Part shown: piece after piece, positions 23,590 through 29,757 of the stretch
Layout of the letters: every line of letters starts with the position of its first letter
Position numbering within the stretch: the stretch's first letter is position 1
Assembly (NCBI RefSeq): GCF_045278715.1
Contig: NZ_CP136420.1
Location: 2,604,001-2,668,000, forward strand
Source: Neomoorella carbonis
Lineage (GTDB): Bacteria; Bacillota; DSM-521; Neomoorellales; Neomoorellaceae
Length of the DNA: 64,000 nt
Direction: 5' to 3'
Made by a program: the position numbers and the translations under genes
Notes under the pieces: generated by a model
Told to the model about the DNA's origin: nothing
The model's database searches: none
What the model saw: the letters and a program-made list of their open reading frames with translations, nothing else

Positions 23590-24651
23590 TCAATCCAGGG
23601 TTTCATCGTCTACGTCATAGGTGAAGCTGTCTATCAGGCTGGAATCGCTATCGTAAAAATACGCCCGCACTTCCTTCAGGCTAACGCCGGCGTCGTCGAA
23701 CACATTGACCACGTTTTCGCAAATGTCCTGGACTTCATTTTCGATTGTGCTGCTGCTCAGTTCATCCCAGGCGTCGCCGGCGCCGCTGGTTTTGGCCTTC
23801 AGGTAGACGGTCGCCCTGTCGCTGCTCTCGGAATAGCTGGCATCGCTCACGGCGAACCTGATGTCTTCCACGTAGTAGCTCTTGCCCGTCAGCTCGTCAA
23901 TGGCCGCATCAGGATCACTGCTATCACGGTAATCTTCGTCCCGGTAGTCGACTTCCAGGTCGTTGTCGCCGTCTTTACTAAATTTCACCAGGACGTCGTC
24001 ATTATAACTGTTTATAATCTCGCCGCTGACTGCCGTGTCTTCCGAGAATTTATCCTGTATAGCTCCCACCACATCATCCAGCCAGCTCTCAATTTTGCTG
24101 TTACTCAGGTCGGCCCACTCGTCACCGTAGTCATCAAGGTCTACCAGAACTTCAACCCGGACGTTGTCGGAATCGCCGCTGAGGTTCAGATTGTCAAGAT
24201 AAACATATCCGATCTTTTTGTATGTATCCCTCAAATCGCCTTCCAGGTCGTCCAGCCCGGCGCTCGATTTAGCCGCCAGCTCCTGCTGCAACTGGGCCAC
24301 CTGCTGCTGCAGGCTCTGGATCTCCTTGTCTTTCTCGATCAGCTGCATTTTGAGGTTGATGACTTCCGGCGAAGTTTTGCTGTTGATGACCACGGTGCTG
24401 GTGTCGGCCTGCCAGTCCACATTCGAATTCAATGCTTCGGCCACCAGTCTCAGGGGCACGAAGGTCACTCCGTTGACGATAAATGGTTCCTGCTCCGGCT
24501 GCACGTTGACAAGGGTCCCATTGACGTTGAGCTTGACGTTGTTGTAGTCGACGTTGAGTGTTTTCCTGCCCACGCTCGCCTCAGCCGTTCCCCCAGCCGC
24601 CACTGCCAGCGCCAGGGCGAGCAACGCCGCCAGCAATCCTTTTTTCGACAA
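23590..24651 (-). CDS. Stalk-domain exported protein with coiled coil and duplicated acidic domain
   Basis: A 353-residue protein starting at TTG 24651 behind GGGGGATGG. Signal peptide (GLLAALLALALAVAAGGTAE-A), then one stalk half-domain (VKLNVNGTLVNVQPEQEPFI VNGVTFVPLRLVAEALNS), then a coiled coil (LQLIEKDKEIQSLQQQ-type, about 105-140). Two similar acidic domains of about 95 residues follow (VYLDNLNLSGDSDNVRVEVL ...; EDIRFAVSDASYSESSDRAT ...). The design of wall-proximal stalk, rod and repeated tip suggests a surface protein. It is rich in Asp and Ser, unlike its neighbours. Function unknown. Confidence 0.78.
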   Translation of the reverse strand: MSKKGLLAALLALALAVAAGGTAEASVGRKTLNVDYNNVKLNVNGTLVNVQPEQEPFIVNGVTFVPLRLVAEALNSNVDWQADTSTVVINSKTSPEVINLKMQLIEKDKEIQSLQQQVAQLQQELAAKSSAGLDDLEGDLRDTYKKIGYVYLDNLNLSGDSDNVRVEVLVDLDDYGDEWADLSNSKIESWLDDVVGAIQDKFSEDTAVSGEIINSYNDDVLVKFSKDGDNDLEVDYRDEDYRDSSDPDAAIDELTGKSYYVEDIRFAVSDASYSESSDRATVYLKAKTSGAGDAWDELSSSTIENEVQDICENVVNVFDDAGVSLKEVRAYFYDSDSSLIDSFTYDVDDETLD

Positions 24652-24869
24652 TTACCATCCCCCCAATTTGGTTTTCGCCATATTTGAGAGATTTCTCCAT
24701 ACCGCACCATTTTTCCTCCTGCCCGGGAAAATTTTGGCGGGCGGTAAATGAACAGCACCGCGACCAGTAAGAACGGCCGGGCGTAACGAAACAAATTAGC
24801 AGCAAAATTTAAAACAGGGTAAAAACGGAGAATGTATGGTGTGGGGGCCGGCGGCTTTTAGACGCAGTG

Positions 24870-24887
24870 AGGGACCGCAAGGTCCCT
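24870..24887 (+). terminator. Recurrent hairpin, copy 1
   Basis: AGGGACC-GCAA-GGTCCCT followed by TGTTATTT. Stands upstream of the Rpn gene with no gene ending into it on the plus strand, so it is a displaced terminator. Three relatives lie at 25928, 27957 and 29001. Confidence 0.7.
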
Positions 24888-24934
24888 TGTTATTTAAGGG
24901 TTTCCTGAAAGTATCTTTTGCCCCAAAGATATGG

Positions 24935-24940
24935 TATAAT
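24935..24940 (+). promoter_or_regulatory. Extended -10 of the Rpn gene
   Basis: TATAAT preceded by TGG (ATGGTATAATG), 24 bp upstream of the start codon. The -35 region is poor. Confidence 0.5.
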
Positions 24941-24963
24941 GATAGCCGGAAGAAGATGTTTCC

Positions 24964-25890
24964 ATGCCGGAAAACGAAGGGCAGGCGGAGCATCCCTATC
25001 ACCCCCATGACAAAGGTTACAAGCAACTTCTATCCGACAAAAGGGTGTTCCTGGAACTCATAAAGACCTTCGTCCGGGAAAAATGGGTAGAAACCATTGA
25101 TGCCGACGACCTCATCCTGGTGAACAAATCCTACGTCCTCCAGGATTTCAGCGAGAAAGAAGCCGATGTCGTCTACAGGCTTAAAAAAAGGGATAAAAAC
25201 GTCATCTTTTACGTCCTGCTGGAGCTGCAGTCAACGGTAGACTACCTGATACCCTTCCGTCTATTGCTTTACATGGTAGAGATCTGGCGGGAAATCTACA
25301 ACAACACCCCGCAGGGTGAGCGGGAGAGCAAGACTTTCCGCCTGCCGCCCATCATCCCGGCCGTGCTCTACAACGGAGCCGGCTCCTGGACGGCGGCGCT
25401 CTCCTTCAAAGAAATGCTGGACAGTTACCAGGATTTCAGCGGGCATCTCCTGGACTTCCGCTATCTTCTCTTTGACGTCAACCGTTACAGCGAAGAAGAA
25501 CTTATCAGGGCGGCAAACCTGATCGCCGGTGTCTTTCTCCTGGACCAGAAGATGCGCCCGGAAGAGTTGGTGGGACGGATGATTTACAACCTGGAATTAA
25601 CCCTGGCAGAGATGCAGCAGCAGGCTTTATTGAAAGGCAAAATGGAAGGCAAGATTGAGGGTAAGTTGGAGGGTAAGTTGGAAGGCAAGTTGGAAGGCAA
25701 GCTGGAAGCTCAACAGGAAATAGCCAGAAACTTGCTGCTGCTCAACATAGACATTGACACCATTATCAAGGCTACCGGACTTGGCCCGAAAGAGATAAAT
25801 GCCCTGAGAAGGCAATTGGAAAATTGTGGAAAAGAAAAAGCTCACCGGAGAGATGAAGGCCCTGGATCAGCAACTGGCCGCGTGGGATGA
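24964..25890 (+). CDS. Rpn-family recombination-promoting nuclease/putative transposase
   Basis: A 308-residue protein. HPHDKGYKQLLSDKRVFLEL and FVREKWVETIDADDL are the N-terminal hallmark of the Rpn (YhgA-like) family. The PD-(D/E)xK-like centre follows: EADVVYRLKK, then VIFYVLLELQSTVDYLIPFR with the catalytic E-x-Q variant. Residues about 224-248 are KGKMEGKIEGKLEGK-type repeats. Rpn proteins are DNA endonucleases linked to RecA-independent recombination or defence. The last 20 residues (GKEKAHRRDEGPGSATGRVG) are out-of-frame translation of a fragment of the anti-sigma gene tail, so the native C-terminus is altered. The gene is flanked by similar hairpins. Confidence 0.82.
   Translation: MPENEGQAEHPYHPHDKGYKQLLSDKRVFLELIKTFVREKWVETIDADDLILVNKSYVLQDFSEKEADVVYRLKKRDKNVIFYVLLELQSTVDYLIPFRLLLYMVEIWREIYNNTPQGERESKTFRLPPIIPAVLYNGAGSWTAALSFKEMLDSYQDFSGHLLDFRYLLFDVNRYSEEELIRAANLIAGVFLLDQKMRPEELVGRMIYNLELTLAEMQQQALLKGKMEGKIEGKLEGKLEGKLEGKLEAQQEIARNLLLLNIDIDTIIKATGLGPKEINALRRQLENCGKEKAHRRDEGPGSATGRVG
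25633..25712 (+). repeat. In-frame 12-bp tandem repeat (GKLE units)
   Basis: About six units of the type GGTAAGTTGGAG encode G-K-x-E. It is the same kind of tail repeat as in the Rpn-like gene at 13645, with different residues. Confidence 0.8.
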
Positions 25891-25925
25891 AGCGGGTCAG
25901 AGACAGGTATTGGCTTTAGTCACTA
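25826..25925 (+). pseudogene. Remnant of the anti-sigma gene tail, copy A
   Basis: Read from 25826 the frame gives VEKKKLTGEMKALDQQLAAW followed by DE, closely matching the tail of the anti-sigma gene (KLTKEAKALEQQLSTWEE) and its second copy at 28891 (VEKEKLTREAKALEEQLSAW). It overlaps the Rpn gene end in another frame and leads into hairpin copy 2, just as the genuine tail leads into copy 3. Confidence 0.65.
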
Positions 25926-25927
25926 TG

Positions 25928-25945
25928 AGGGACCGCGAGGTCCCT
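25928..25945 (+). terminator. Recurrent hairpin, copy 2
   Basis: AGGGACC-GCGA-GGTCCCT followed by TGTTTTT. Probable working terminator of the Rpn gene. Confidence 0.75.
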
Positions 25946-26198
25946 TGTTTTTATGACTGCATAGAACAAAATTAAATATAACTTTATGGTTCAATAGTTC
26001 ATAAAACGGAGTGAAAGCGGAGATGGTACGGCGTGGGTCCGGATAAGCAATTAAGTTATATTTAACAGGGAATAAATACATAAGATATTCAACGGAAATA
26101 AGTTATGCAAGAGAAAATTGGCGGCAAAGCGAAAATCTAAATACATTGTTTGCCAGCTTGCGGGGGACCTGCGGCTATAATATACTAGAAATTGCAAA
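25946..26198 (+). other. AT-rich gap before the sigma factor gene
   Basis: No gene. It contains a 29-base stretch (26014-26042) similar to 24822-24851 and a TATAAT at 26176-26181 that may be the -10 of the sigma/anti-sigma operon, without a clear -35. Confidence 0.4.
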
Positions 26199-26864
26199 AT
26201 GGGAACTTTTTGTCCTTCAATGTTGTCTAATAAGTGTCCGGGGAATACCGGGCCTCCAGGGGTGTTCTTCTTGAACCTTGGGAGTAAAAAAGCGCCTGGC
26301 AAAAAGAATGGCGCTGTTTCCTTCGAAGAACTGGTCCTGACCTATCAGGATAGGGTATATAATTTGAGCTACCAGCTGACGGGCAATCACACCGATGCCC
26401 AGGACCTGGCCCAGGAGGTTTTCGTCCGGGCCTACCTGGGGCTGGATAAGTTCCGCTACGAGGCCGACCCGGGCACGTGGTTACACCGCATCACCGTAAA
26501 TTTATTTTTAAACCTGCGCCGGAAAACGGCCCGCCACCCGGCGGTTTCCCTGGACGCCCCCCTGGACACGGGGGAAGGCGAAGTCACCAGGGAGGTGGCC
26601 GCCGCCGGTGGCGACCCCGAGGAACTGGTGGAGGAGCTGGAGCTGAAGGGCTTTGTCCGCAGGGCCTTAAGGCAGCTGCCAGCGGAATACCAGGCGGTGC
26701 TGGTGCTGCGGGAACTCCAGGGTTACAGCTATGAAGAAATCGCGGCTATTTTGGACTGTCCCCCGGGGACGGTGAAGTCGCGCCTCAACCGGGCGCGGCA
26801 GGCTATGAGGGAGAAAGTAATGCAGATGGTTGAGGAGAAGCCGCCTGAGCACAGGCGGCCTTGA
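26199..26864 (+). CDS. ECF-type RNA polymerase sigma factor
   Basis: Region 2 (LVLTYQDRVYNLSYQLTGNH then DAQDLAQEVFVRAYLGLDKF) and region 4 (LPAEYQAVLVLRELQGYSYE then EIAAILDCPPGTVKSRLNRA) identify a group IV (ECF) sigma factor. The longest frame has 221 residues; the first 30 are unlike the family, so the real start may be GTG 26262 or TTG 26271, the latter six bases after AGGGGTG. It is followed 11 bp later by a membrane anti-sigma factor. Target promoters are not visible in this window. Confidence 0.88.
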   Translation: MGTFCPSMLSNKCPGNTGPPGVFFLNLGSKKAPGKKNGAVSFEELVLTYQDRVYNLSYQLTGNHTDAQDLAQEVFVRAYLGLDKFRYEADPGTWLHRITVNLFLNLRRKTARHPAVSLDAPLDTGEGEVTREVAAAGGDPEELVEELELKGFVRRALRQLPAEYQAVLVLRELQGYSYEEIAAILDCPPGTVKSRLNRARQAMREKVMQMVEEKPPEHRRP

Positions 26865-26875
26865 GGTGAGGGGTT

Positions 26876-27958
26876 ATGCAATGCCGTGAAGCGCGGGAGT
26901 TCTTCTCGCCCTACCTGGACGGGGAGCTCTCCCCGGCGGAAAGAGAGGTTTTCCGGCAGCACCTGGAGGAATGTCCGGACTGCTGCGCGGAATGGAAGCG
27001 GTGGCAGGATATATCCCGGGCCCTGCGGGGGCTGGGGACGCCGGTGTCGGCGCCGCCGGGTTTTCTGGCGGCAGCTAACGCCAGGCTGGCGGCCCGGCAA
27101 AGGGTGCGATCCTGGCAGGGTATCCGGCGCCTTGTGGCCGCCGCCGCGGCCGTAGCCCTGCTGGCCGCCGGTTCCTTAAGTTATGCCGCGCGGGGGTTGT
27201 GGCAGCACTTGCCTATAACCGTAGCCGGCGTACAACAAGATAACGGCGGCAAAACAGCCGCCGTCGACCTCCCGCCTGGTACGGGAGCCGATACAGTCGC
27301 GCCGGCGACGCCCGGCGGGGCCACCGGCCCGGAGGTAAAGCAGGACGGGACCAAGCCGGACGAGGGAGCAACTCCTGAAAAGGGGACGGCGCCCGCTAAT
27401 GCTATCGGCGGTAATGGCGGGGCCGAACCCCCTGCCGGGGCCGGCACCCCGACGGGCGGTGGCAGCGGCGACCGGCCCACCCGGGTAGCCGGCGCCGAGC
27501 CCTACGTAGCGCGCACCTTTTTGAGCGACCGGCGCCAGGCGACCAGCACCATGCTGAAAATCGCCGTCGAGGATATGGCCGGGGCCAAGACGAAGGCCCT
27601 GGGCCTGGCGGCCGCCAGCGGCGCAGCGGTCCAGACGATAGCCGACCAGGACGACGGCCGGGATAAGCGGGCCATCTATCTCCTTAAGGTCGCGGAAGGC
27701 AGGGCCGCGTCCCTCCTGTCCGCCCTGGGCCAGGTGGGCCAGGTGACCGCCCAAAATACCAACGTCCAGGACCTCTCCCGGCAGTTCAGCGCCGCCCTGG
27801 AGCAGTATCAGGCCAAGGTGGCCCAGGTGAACGCCGCCATCGACCCGGAGGAGAGGGCGAAGCTCACTAAGGAAGCTAAAGCCCTGGAACAACAGCTCAG
27901 TACCTGGGAAGAGGAAACGAAACAGCACACCATTATCTTGTGGCTGGAGACGAAATAA
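26876..27958 (+). CDS. Anti-sigma factor with zinc-finger N-terminus and DUF4349-like sensor
   Basis: A 360-residue protein. Residues 3-37 carry the zinc anti-sigma motif with Cys3 and HLEECPDCC (His29, Cys33, Cys36). One membrane helix lies at about 86-105 (LVAAAAAVALLAAGSLSYAA). A long Gly/Pro-rich linker (about 110-205) leads to an extracytoplasmic DUF4349-like domain with a coiled coil (SAALEQYQAKVAQVNAAIDP) and the end KQHTIILWLETK. It should hold the upstream sigma factor at the membrane and release it on an envelope signal. GAGGTGAGG precedes the ATG. Pieces of its tail are repeated at 25826 and 28823. Confidence 0.87.
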   Translation: MQCREAREFFSPYLDGELSPAEREVFRQHLEECPDCCAEWKRWQDISRALRGLGTPVSAPPGFLAAANARLAARQRVRSWQGIRRLVAAAAAVALLAAGSLSYAARGLWQHLPITVAGVQQDNGGKTAAVDLPPGTGADTVAPATPGGATGPEVKQDGTKPDEGATPEKGTAPANAIGGNGGAEPPAGAGTPTGGGSGDRPTRVAGAEPYVARTFLSDRRQATSTMLKIAVEDMAGAKTKALGLAAASGAAVQTIADQDDGRDKRAIYLLKVAEGRAASLLSALGQVGQVTAQNTNVQDLSRQFSAALEQYQAKVAQVNAAIDPEERAKLTKEAKALEQQLSTWEEETKQHTIILWLETK

Positions 27959-27978
27959 GGGACCCGCGAGGGTCCCTT
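27957..27978 (+). terminator. Recurrent hairpin, copy 3 (sigma operon terminator)
   Basis: AAGGGACCC-GCGA-GGGTCCCTT, a perfect 9-bp stem starting in the stop codon of the anti-sigma gene. AAATTATA follows, so the U tract is poor in this copy. Confidence 0.7.
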
Positions 27979-27981
27979 AAA

Positions 27982-28548
27982 TTATATACATTTGCTTCTG
28001 GATTTAATCTCCGCTAATAAATTTTCAACGCCTAATTCTCTGGCCCATGATTCTAAGTATTCCATATCCAGATTGCCAAATTGTACTTCATATACGCGCA
28101 AAGCATCTGTTAACTGTTTCTCGCTGCCGCCGGCCAGCTTTGCCCACCTTAGCTTCGCTAATATAGTGTCCTCAGGACTGGAAATAAAAACCTTGTGCCC
28201 AAAAAACTCGCTGATTACCTTGCGTTTAAAACGGGAGCGATCGAAAGGTTCATTGGTAAGAAGCCAAAAATCTACTTTGTCACCTTCGTTAGTATCAATC
28301 AGGTTGAACATGCCCTTTTCTTCAATTGCATTTAAAATACTTTGTTCGTCTAAATAATAATCAGGTTGAGGAAAAGCGGCCACTAGATCTTTAACGGCAT
28401 TTTTAGGAATGGAAATCATAATATCGATATCATGTGTTAAACGGGGCTCGCCTTGTATACTGGAAACAATCGAACCAGTGAGCATATATTCGATGCCGGT
28501 ACTTTCCAGCGTATTAATAACTTTTATTAATAATTCCTGTTGTGACAT
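27982..28548 (-). CDS. Nucleotidyltransferase of a two-gene toxin-antitoxin-like module
   Basis: A 188-residue protein with an AbiEii/DUF6036-like nucleotidyltransferase fold: IEYMLTGSIVSSIQGEPRLT HDIDIMI (residues about 19-45; GS ... DID metal site), then DFWLLTNEPFDRSRFKRKVI and SPEDTILAKLRWAKLAGGSE KQ. Such enzymes act as toxins or modifying partners in AbiE-like modules. The start overlaps a 71-residue gene by 22 bp. Codon use is AT-rich compared with the sigma genes next door, suggesting acquisition. Whether this is the toxin cannot be decided from sequence. Confidence 0.75.
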   Translation of the reverse strand: MSQQELLIKVINTLESTGIEYMLTGSIVSSIQGEPRLTHDIDIMISIPKNAVKDLVAAFPQPDYYLDEQSILNAIEEKGMFNLIDTNEGDKVDFWLLTNEPFDRSRFKRKVISEFFGHKVFISSPEDTILAKLRWAKLAGGSEKQLTDALRVYEVQFGNLDMEYLESWARELGVENLLAEIKSRSKCI

Positions 28549-28742
28549 TTAGCGATACGCTCCAGATATATTTTTCTTATTTCTGTTTCCGGCAGTTCAG
28601 GATATCTTTGACGTAAGCCTTGTAAAAAAAGTTGCTTGCCCAACTGGGAAAGCTCAAATGTTTTTATTAGCTTTTGTTCCGGAGACATTTTTCGTAAAAT
28701 TTCTATGTATATATGATGGTTTGGACGGGGTTTGGGGTCCAT
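28527..28742 (-). CDS. Small partner protein of the nucleotidyltransferase
   Basis: A 71-residue basic, helical protein (KMSPEQKLIKTFELSQLGKQ LFLQGLRQRYPEL). The segment resembles small proteins found in front of nucleotidyltransferase genes, but I cannot name the family. AAGGGGTGATAAT precedes the ATG and the end overlaps the next gene by 22 bp. A promoter with an inverted repeat lies just upstream, so it may be the regulator or antitoxin. Confidence 0.65.
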   Translation of the reverse strand: MDPKPRPNHHIYIEILRKMSPEQKLIKTFELSQLGKQLFLQGLRQRYPELPETEIRKIYLERIAKCHNRNY

Positions 28743-28769
28743 ATTATCACCCCTTTGCCTTTGTATTTC

Positions 28770-28798
28770 ATCTTACCGTAAAATTGCCGGTAAAGCAA
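28770..28798 (-). promoter_or_regulatory. Promoter with operator in the spacer
   Basis: TTGCTT (28793-28798), 17 bp, TAAGAT (28770-28775) on the minus strand. The spacer is covered by the inverted repeat TTACCG-N9-CGGTAA (28773-28793). A repressor bound there would shut the module off. Confidence 0.5.
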
Positions 28799-28801
28799 TC
28801 C

Positions 28802-28819
28802 GGCACACGGCAGTGTGCC
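28802..28819. repeat. Small perfect hairpin at a module boundary
   Basis: GGCACAC-GGCA-GTGTGCC lies exactly between the promoter of the nucleotidyltransferase module and the copied anti-sigma tail. Neither flank continues through it. Confidence 0.5.
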
Positions 28820-28822
28820 CCT

Positions 28823-29001
28823 GGCAGTTCAGCGCCACCCTGGAGCAGTATCAGGCCAAGGTGGCCCAGGTGAACGCCGCCACCGACTCGGTGGAAAAGG
28901 AAAAGCTCACCCGGGAAGCGAAGGCCCTTGAAGAGCAGCTAAGCGCCTGGGACCAGGAAACAAAACAGCACACGATCATATTATGGCTGGAGACTAAATA
29001 A
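28823..29001 (+). pseudogene. Remnant of the anti-sigma gene tail, copy B
   Basis: Same length as 27780-27958 (179 bp). The first 60 or so bases are almost identical and the rest diverged at both silent and replacement sites (SVEKEKLTREAKALEEQLSA against PEERAKLTKEAKALEQQLST). The frame stays open and ends with the same LETK stop, but no start or signal precedes it. The divergence argues for a tail from a related allele, not a fresh duplication. Confidence 0.8.
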
Positions 29002-29018
29002 GGGGCCGCAAGGTCCCT
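29001..29018 (+). terminator. Recurrent hairpin, copy 4
   Basis: AGGGGCC-GCAA-GGTCCCT (one G-T pair) followed by TGTTATTT, directly after tail copy B. The Uma2 gene converges from the right and may share it. Confidence 0.65.
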
Positions 29019-29024
29019 TGTTAT

Positions 29025-29627
29025 TTATTCTGAGGAAGGCCGTGAAATGTAGGATGACAAGCCCTGGGGGTAGGTAAAGACGACAGTTAAATCTATTGCC
29101 AGCCCCGGTAGCAGGGGGGAGTTTAAAATCTCTTCCTGGCTATAAGTTCCGGCCAGACGCCAGCCCTCAGGAGTATTTGTAAAAATTTCTACCGTACCGC
29201 CTTCGGGGTCGACAAGCCAGTATTCTTTGACGCCATATTTCAGGTAGAGACGGCTTTTGCGTATGCGATCCAGGCGAATTGTAGAGGGTGATATTACTTC
29301 TATCGCCAGGTCGGGCGCTCCCTGGAGGCAGGCATTTGTTAAGCGATGGAAATTCTCTCTGGCTAGATAAACAATATCAGGCTGGAGGACGGTGTCCCGG
29401 GCAAGGACGACATCAAAGGGAGCCGTGATTATCACTCCCAGGTTTTGTCCTTCTGTCCAGGCGGATAATAAACCTGCGAGTTTCCTAACAACATCCTGGT
29501 GTTTAAAACCCGGCGATGGTGTCAACAACAGCTCCCCCTCTACCACCTCATAACGATTTTCGTCATCCAGACGAATATAGTCATCATAAGTATATTTCTG
29601 TTTATCATCGGTGGCAGCAATGTCCAT
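29025..29627 (-). CDS. Uma2-family putative endonuclease (DUF820)
   Basis: A 200-residue protein with the Uma2 pattern: YTYDDYIRLDDENRYEVVEG ELLLTPSP, then VLQPDIVYLA, LAIEVISPSTIRLDR and YLKYGVKEYWLVDPE. The D ... E-V core fits a PD-(D/E)xK nuclease fold. ATG 29627 has AGGTGA five bases upstream; GTG 29636 lies inside it. Uma2 proteins are abundant and of unknown role. The gene stands alone between the sigma region and the protease gene. Confidence 0.85.
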   Translation of the reverse strand: MDIAATDDKQKYTYDDYIRLDDENRYEVVEGELLLTPSPGFKHQDVVRKLAGLLSAWTEGQNLGVIITAPFDVVLARDTVLQPDIVYLARENFHRLTNACLQGAPDLAIEVISPSTIRLDRIRKSRLYLKYGVKEYWLVDPEGGTVEIFTNTPEGWRLAGTYSQEEILNSPLLPGLAIDLTVVFTYPQGLSSYISRPSSE

Positions 29628-29757
29628 CCCCTTCACCTGCCTTTTATTGTTTATTTAGCTGATTATAGTATAGCATTACCTTAAACTGCCAGCAAGGATG
29701 CCGAGGCCGGCTCTGAAATTGGGCGGTTAAACAAAGCTAGGGTTGCTCCGGTTCCCG

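Larger units (their letters stand above)
24652..24963. other. 312-bp gap between divergent genes
   Basis: Holds the leader of the stalk gene (minus), a copy of the recurrent GGGACC hairpin at 24870-24887, a 30-base stretch at 24822-24851 that recurs near 26014-26042, and the promoter of the Rpn gene. No credible gene. Confidence 0.5.

Noticed and set aside
24465..24748. Frame with AGGAGG before an ATG overlapping the start of the stalk gene
   Set aside because: The ribosome site is good, but the translation (Trp/Arg/Ser-rich) is the shifted frame of the signal peptide of a better-supported gene; at most a leader peptide.
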